NCBI GenBank assembly: GCA_023419055.1
Contig: JAEZYO010000808.1
Location: 1 to 8,821, forward strand
Source: Pseudomonadota bacterium
GTDB taxonomy: Bacteria; Myxococcota; Polyangia; Polyangiales; Polyangiaceae
Length of the DNA stretch: 8,821 nt
Reading direction: 5' to 3'
Position numbers and translations under genes: made by a program. Numbering within the stretch: the stretch's first letter is position 1; every line of letters begins with the position of its first letter. The notes beneath the pieces were generated by a model that made no database searches, was not told the origin of the DNA, and saw only the letters and a list, made by a program, of their open reading frames with translations. Below are positions 6,126-8,821 of this stretch, one piece after another.

Positions 6126-6341
6126 ATGGCGTACAACGACGCCTATTACAGTTGCCAGATCGGGGGCAACAGCTGGAGCTGCTTCATGTGGGCTCAGAAT
6201 CAGCTCAACACCTGCTTGTGGTCGTGCCCCGCCGAATGCAGCTCCGCGGAGCTGATCGCCTGTCAGGACTGGTGTTACACGCTGCCGTATCCTGGGGACA
6301 CCAGCACCTGTCTGACCTACTGCATGCAAGACTATTGTTGA
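6126..6341 (+). CDS. Very Cys-rich 71-residue protein or fragment
   Basis: Starting from ATG at 6126, the product has 10 cysteines in 71 residues (10, 19, 30, 34, 38, 46, 50, 62, 66, 71). Several are spaced CxxxC (30-34-38, 46-50, 62-66), as in disulfide-linked helical hairpins. It is also rich in Trp, Tyr, Gln and Asn. There is no signal peptide and no clear ribosome binding site. The frame is open only five codons upstream (to 6111) and contains another Cys just before the Met (DCEMAY), which suggests the real protein began further upstream and this is the C-terminal part of a secreted protein. It overlaps the end of the ferritin-like remnant's extended frame. It could be a live small Cys-rich protein or the surviving tail of a broken gene; the second is somewhat more likely. 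Confidence 0.45.
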   Translation: MAYNDAYYSCQIGGNSWSCFMWAQNQLNTCLWSCPAECSSAELIACQDWCYTLPYPGDTSTCLTYCMQDYC

Positions 6342-7032
6342 CGTTCGTCGGAGAAGCGGAGCCGCGTGGACAGGCACCGTCCTCGTGGCCTGGGGCGGCA
6401 CTCAGGGCTCTCACGTGGGTGTCGCCTTCGAACAGCCCGACACCTTGATACAGAAACTGAAACGCTCCGGCGCGTGCGAAAATGATCGTCGCTCAAGGAG
6501 GAGCGCGGTCGATAAGCAAGGTGACCCGCACGCCGTCGGCAAGCGGTGTTTGATCTCGGAGTTTCCGAGGCCGCTCTGCGCGTACCTCCGGTGAAGCCCG
6601 CGGCCGACGCCGACTGCACGGGGCTACGAAGGCATGGCTTGCGGCTCTTGCGACTGCATGGCGGGCGAGAGTCCCTCCTGGTATTGCGGGCGGATTTCTG
6701 AGGGGAGATGTCGAAGGTGAACCGCGCGAAGGCGCAGTTCTTGCGCTGAGTTCGTGACGCCCTGGACGCTGCGCACGGAAGCAACGCATTGTGCAAATTT
6801 GATACACCGTCGCTCGGGGCGTGAAGCACGCTCTCGGCTCAGCCTGCGGAGCGTTCGCACGGTTACACGGAGGCGCTGTTCGATCGCGCGCGGATCCACT
6901 CTCGGAGGTGAGCTCGTGCTTCGTGCTTGCGCGACGGTTGCGTTCCGTAGACACTGCCTCGATTTTCCCGACCTGCCTCGGCCAGCGGCTATGCCCTACG
7001 GTTCGCGGCACTCATGGGAGGAGGAAGGCAGC
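6342..7032. other. Gene-poor region upstream of the protease
   Basis: I find no complete gene on either strand. Frames on the minus strand here are Arg/Ser/Pro-rich and lack motifs, as expected of antisense G+C-rich DNA. Two fragments look faintly coding: a plus-strand frame through 6385-6594 (WGGTQGSHVGVAFEQPD) and a short Cys-rich piece at 6622-6717. The AT-richer segment 6786-6807 stands out from its surroundings and could be part of a promoter for the protease, but no properly spaced -35/-10 pair is visible. Confidence 0.5.
7017..7028 (+). promoter_or_regulatory. Strong ribosome binding site of the protease
   Basis: A purine run beginning GGAGGAGG (7017-7024) ends four bases before the ATG at 7033, with AGGAGG eight bases away. 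It fixes the start upstream of the in-frame signal peptide; the later ATG at 7080 is in another frame. Confidence 0.75.
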
Positions 7033-8821
7033 ATGTCTAGTCATTCGTTAAAGGCAGCGAGTTTAGGAAGGTTCTTAGGATGCGTGAGCGCCGTCTGGTT
7101 GCTCGCGGCGTGCTCGTCGGGAGAAGTGGAGCGCCACCCCGAATCCATCGCCGACGTCCGGCAGCACCTCACGTTCGACGGCGCGGTCAGCGTTTCCGTG
7201 GTCCTGCGGAGCGATCTCTCCCCGGCAGAGCTCGCGGCGGCGCGCGCCGGCGTCGAGCAGCAGCTGACGGCTCCGGGCTCGAAGGTGGTTCACAACTTCA
7301 CGTCCGGTCCCGGCATGAGCCTCATCGTGGCCTCCGAGGCGGATCTCCTGGCGCTCGCGGCCAATCCGGCGGTCGCTCGCTTCGACGTGAACCCCAAGCT
7401 CGAGCCGTTCATGGCTGACACGCGTCAGATCACGGGCGCGGACACCACCTGGCGGGTGGGATACATCGGGATGAACAGGAAGGTCGCGGTCATCGACTCC
7501 GGCCTCGACCTGAGCCACGCAGACATCGCCGACGACTTGGCCGACGAGGCTTGCTTCTGCAGCAGCGTCGACGGACCGTGCTGCCCGGACGGCTCGCCCG
7601 TTCAGTTCGGGCCGGGAGCCGCCGCCGAAGCGGATCTCGAGGGCTCGCACGGCACCGCCGTGGCCGGCGCCATTACGAGCTACGGGGAGCTCTCGCCGCG
7701 GGGCGTCGCGCCGGACGCGAACATCGTCGCGGTGCGAGTGCTCAAGGGCGGTACGATCGACGACGTCGTCGCCGCGCTCGACTGGTTGGCGTACGAGCAC
7801 CCCGACATCGACGCGGTGAACCTCAGCATCGGGACGCTCGAGCGTTACGCCGACAACTGCGACCTCCAGCCCGACGCGCCGGCTTACATCGTCAACATCG
7901 CGAACGCCCTGCACAACCTGCGCGATCTCGGGATCGTGCCCGTCGCTGCAGTGGGCAACGGCGCCGCCGGCAGCCCCGGCGACAAGACGGCGTTGGCCGC
8001 GCCCGCCTGCGTGAGCAAGGTCCTCTCCGTGGGCGCCTCGGACAAGAACGACGTGCCCGCCGCCTTCAGCAACGCGAGCCCGGGCCTCAAGCTCTGGGCG
8101 CCCGGCACGGGCTTCGTTCCGACCTCGTCCGAAGCCTCGTGCGATAGCGGGGAAGAGTACTGCGTCGAGGTGGCCACGATCGGCAGCACCTACGGCCGCG
8201 CCGAAGGCACCTCGATCGCCGCGCCGCACGTCACCGCGGCGGTGAGCATTCTCAAGCAGGTGAGGCCGGATCTCAGCGTGGACGATCTCGAGGAGTGCCT
8301 GTTCGCAGGGCCGCCCCTCACCGATCCTCTGAACCCGAACGTCACCGCGCCGCGGCTCGACATCCTCGCCGCGCTCTCCGCGTGCGACGTGCGAGTCTGC
8401 GTCCCCCAGACCTACGAAGCCGAGAACATTTTCCACTCGACGGGGAGCGCGATTTCCGGCGGCTGGAACCTCCACTCGAACGGCTACATCTCGACGGCTC
8501 ACAAGCTCGACGACGGGCCGAGCGCGATCACCGTGCGCGCTCTCGGTCAGTCGGCGGGCGGCCAGGCTCCGCACATGAACGTGCGCGTCGGCGGCACCCT
8601 CATCGGTAGCGCCTACGTCAGCCAGACGTCGTACACGGACTTGACGTTCCCCTTCATGGCGACCAAGGGGACGCACGAGGTTCGCATCGAGTTCGACAAC
8701 GACTTCTACCAGGCGGGTAACCCTCCTCAAGATCGCAACCTCTTGATCGACAGCACCACGGTCGAGTGCCTCACCGAGCTGCCGCCGGACCCCCCGGCCC
8801 CCCCGAGCCCCTGCTCGGACC
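7033..8821 (+). CDS. Subtilisin-family (S8) lipoprotein protease with CBM60-like module, 3' end cut
   Basis: The frame is open from ATG 7033 to the window end (596 codons seen). A signal peptide ends in the lipobox LLAAC, with Cys27 the lipidation site. Residues about 50-125 (SVSVVLRSDLSPAELAAARAGVEQQL, ending in ARFDVNPKLEP) resemble an inhibitor_I9 propeptide, which in subtilases chaperones folding and is then cleaved. The S8 catalytic domain spans about 140-450: Asp155 in VAVIDSG, His206 in GSHGTAVAG, oxyanion Asn309 in AAVGNG, and Ser394 in GTSIAAPH. All catalytic residues are intact. Several cysteines (174, 176, 183, 184, 276, 326, 370, 377) suggest disulfides. Residues about 460-580 match the CBM60 xylan-binding style (YEAEN, APHMNVRVGG, SYTDLTF, GTHEVRIEFDNDF, DRNLLIDS). 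A Pro-rich linker (583-593) then leads off the edge, so another domain probably follows. The predicted role is a surface-anchored endopeptidase held near polysaccharide or prey material. The first 15 codons contain three TTA codons. Confidence 0.92.
   Translation, partial: MSSHSLKAASLGRFLGCVSAVWLLAACSSGEVERHPESIADVRQHLTFDGAVSVSVVLRSDLSPAELAAARAGVEQQLTAPGSKVVHNFTSGPGMSLIVASEADLLALAANPAVARFDVNPKLEPFMADTRQITGADTTWRVGYIGMNRKVAVIDSGLDLSHADIADDLADEACFCSSVDGPCCPDGSPVQFGPGAAAEADLEGSHGTAVAGAITSYGELSPRGVAPDANIVAVRVLKGGTIDDVVAALDWLAYEHPDIDAVNLSIGTLERYADNCDLQPDAPAYIVNIANALHNLRDLGIVPVAAVGNGAAGSPGDKTALAAPACVSKVLSVGASDKNDVPAAFSNASPGLKLWAPGTGFVPTSSEASCDSGEEYCVEVATIGSTYGRAEGTSIAAPHVTAAVSILKQVRPDLSVDDLEECLFAGPPLTDPLNPNVTAPRLDILAALSACDVRVCVPQTYEAENIFHSTGSAISGGWNLHSNGYISTAHKLDDGPSAITVRALGQSAGGQAPHMNVRVGGTLIGSAYVSQTSYTDLTFPFMATKGTHEVRIEFDNDFYQAGNPPQDRNLLIDSTTVECLTELPPDPPAPPSPCSD

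Noticed and set aside
6493..7011. A 172-codon minus-strand frame upstream of the protease
   Set aside because: Arg/Ser/Pro-rich composition, no domain and no ribosome binding site; several overlapping frames here look equally random.
7075..8730. A 551-codon open frame on the minus strand opposite the protease
   Set aside because: It is antisense to an intact S8 protease. The composition is dominated by Arg, Val, Gly and His with no recognisable domain.
1..8821. A mobile element, defence system or biosynthetic cluster
   Set aside because: I found no transposase, integrase, nuclease, terminal repeats, tRNA or pathway enzymes. The genes are unrelated surface and orphan proteins on alternating strands.

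Overview
The window is strongly G+C-rich DNA whose coding frames end most codons in G or C. Its gene content is dominated by secreted or lipid-anchored proteins: a formylglycine-generating-enzyme (FGE)-like domain protein, a von Willebrand A (VWA) lipoprotein with a Gly-rich linker, small orphan lipoproteins, a ferritin-like remnant of a family I associate with myxobacteria, and a subtilisin joined to a carbohydrate-binding module. This combination suggests a large-genome myxobacterium, probably Polyangiales (Sorangium/Polyangium-like). That assignment is inferred from gene style, not from a marker gene.

Layout from left to right. (1) 3-959 (+): an FGE-sulfatase-domain protein, cut by the left edge and followed by a short hairpin. 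(2) 960-1419: non-coding, with several inverted repeats and a candidate terminator for the next gene. (3) 1420-1929 (-): an NTF2/SnoaL-like protein with a clear ribosome binding site. (4) 1930-2232: a divergent intergenic region with an operator-like palindrome. (5) 2233-2742 (+): an uncharacterised alpha/beta protein whose 3' end overlaps by 71 bases a convergent small lipoprotein (2672-3082, -). (6) 3269-4546 (+): a VWA lipoprotein with a complete MIDAS metal site. It converges with an acidic-linker lipoprotein (4557-5486, -), the two stop codons being only 10 bases apart. (7) About 5487-7032: a gene-poor, decayed-looking stretch holding a truncated ferritin-like remnant that runs directly into a very Cys-rich 71-residue reading frame. 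(8) 7033 to the right edge (+): a subtilisin-family (S8) lipoprotein protease with a CBM60-like module, open at the window end.

The genes do not form one operon. Strands alternate (+, -, +, -, +, -, +), and most genes appear to have their own promoter. At least four encode proteins predicted to leave the cytoplasm, so the common theme is the cell surface or secretome rather than a metabolic pathway. I see no CRISPR array, tRNA, rRNA, complete insertion sequence or recognisable defence system. The least ordinary signals are the ferritin/Cys-rich junction near 6117, a shared 10-base palindrome on both sides of the NTF2-like gene, and three rare TTA leucine codons packed into the first 15 codons of the protease.
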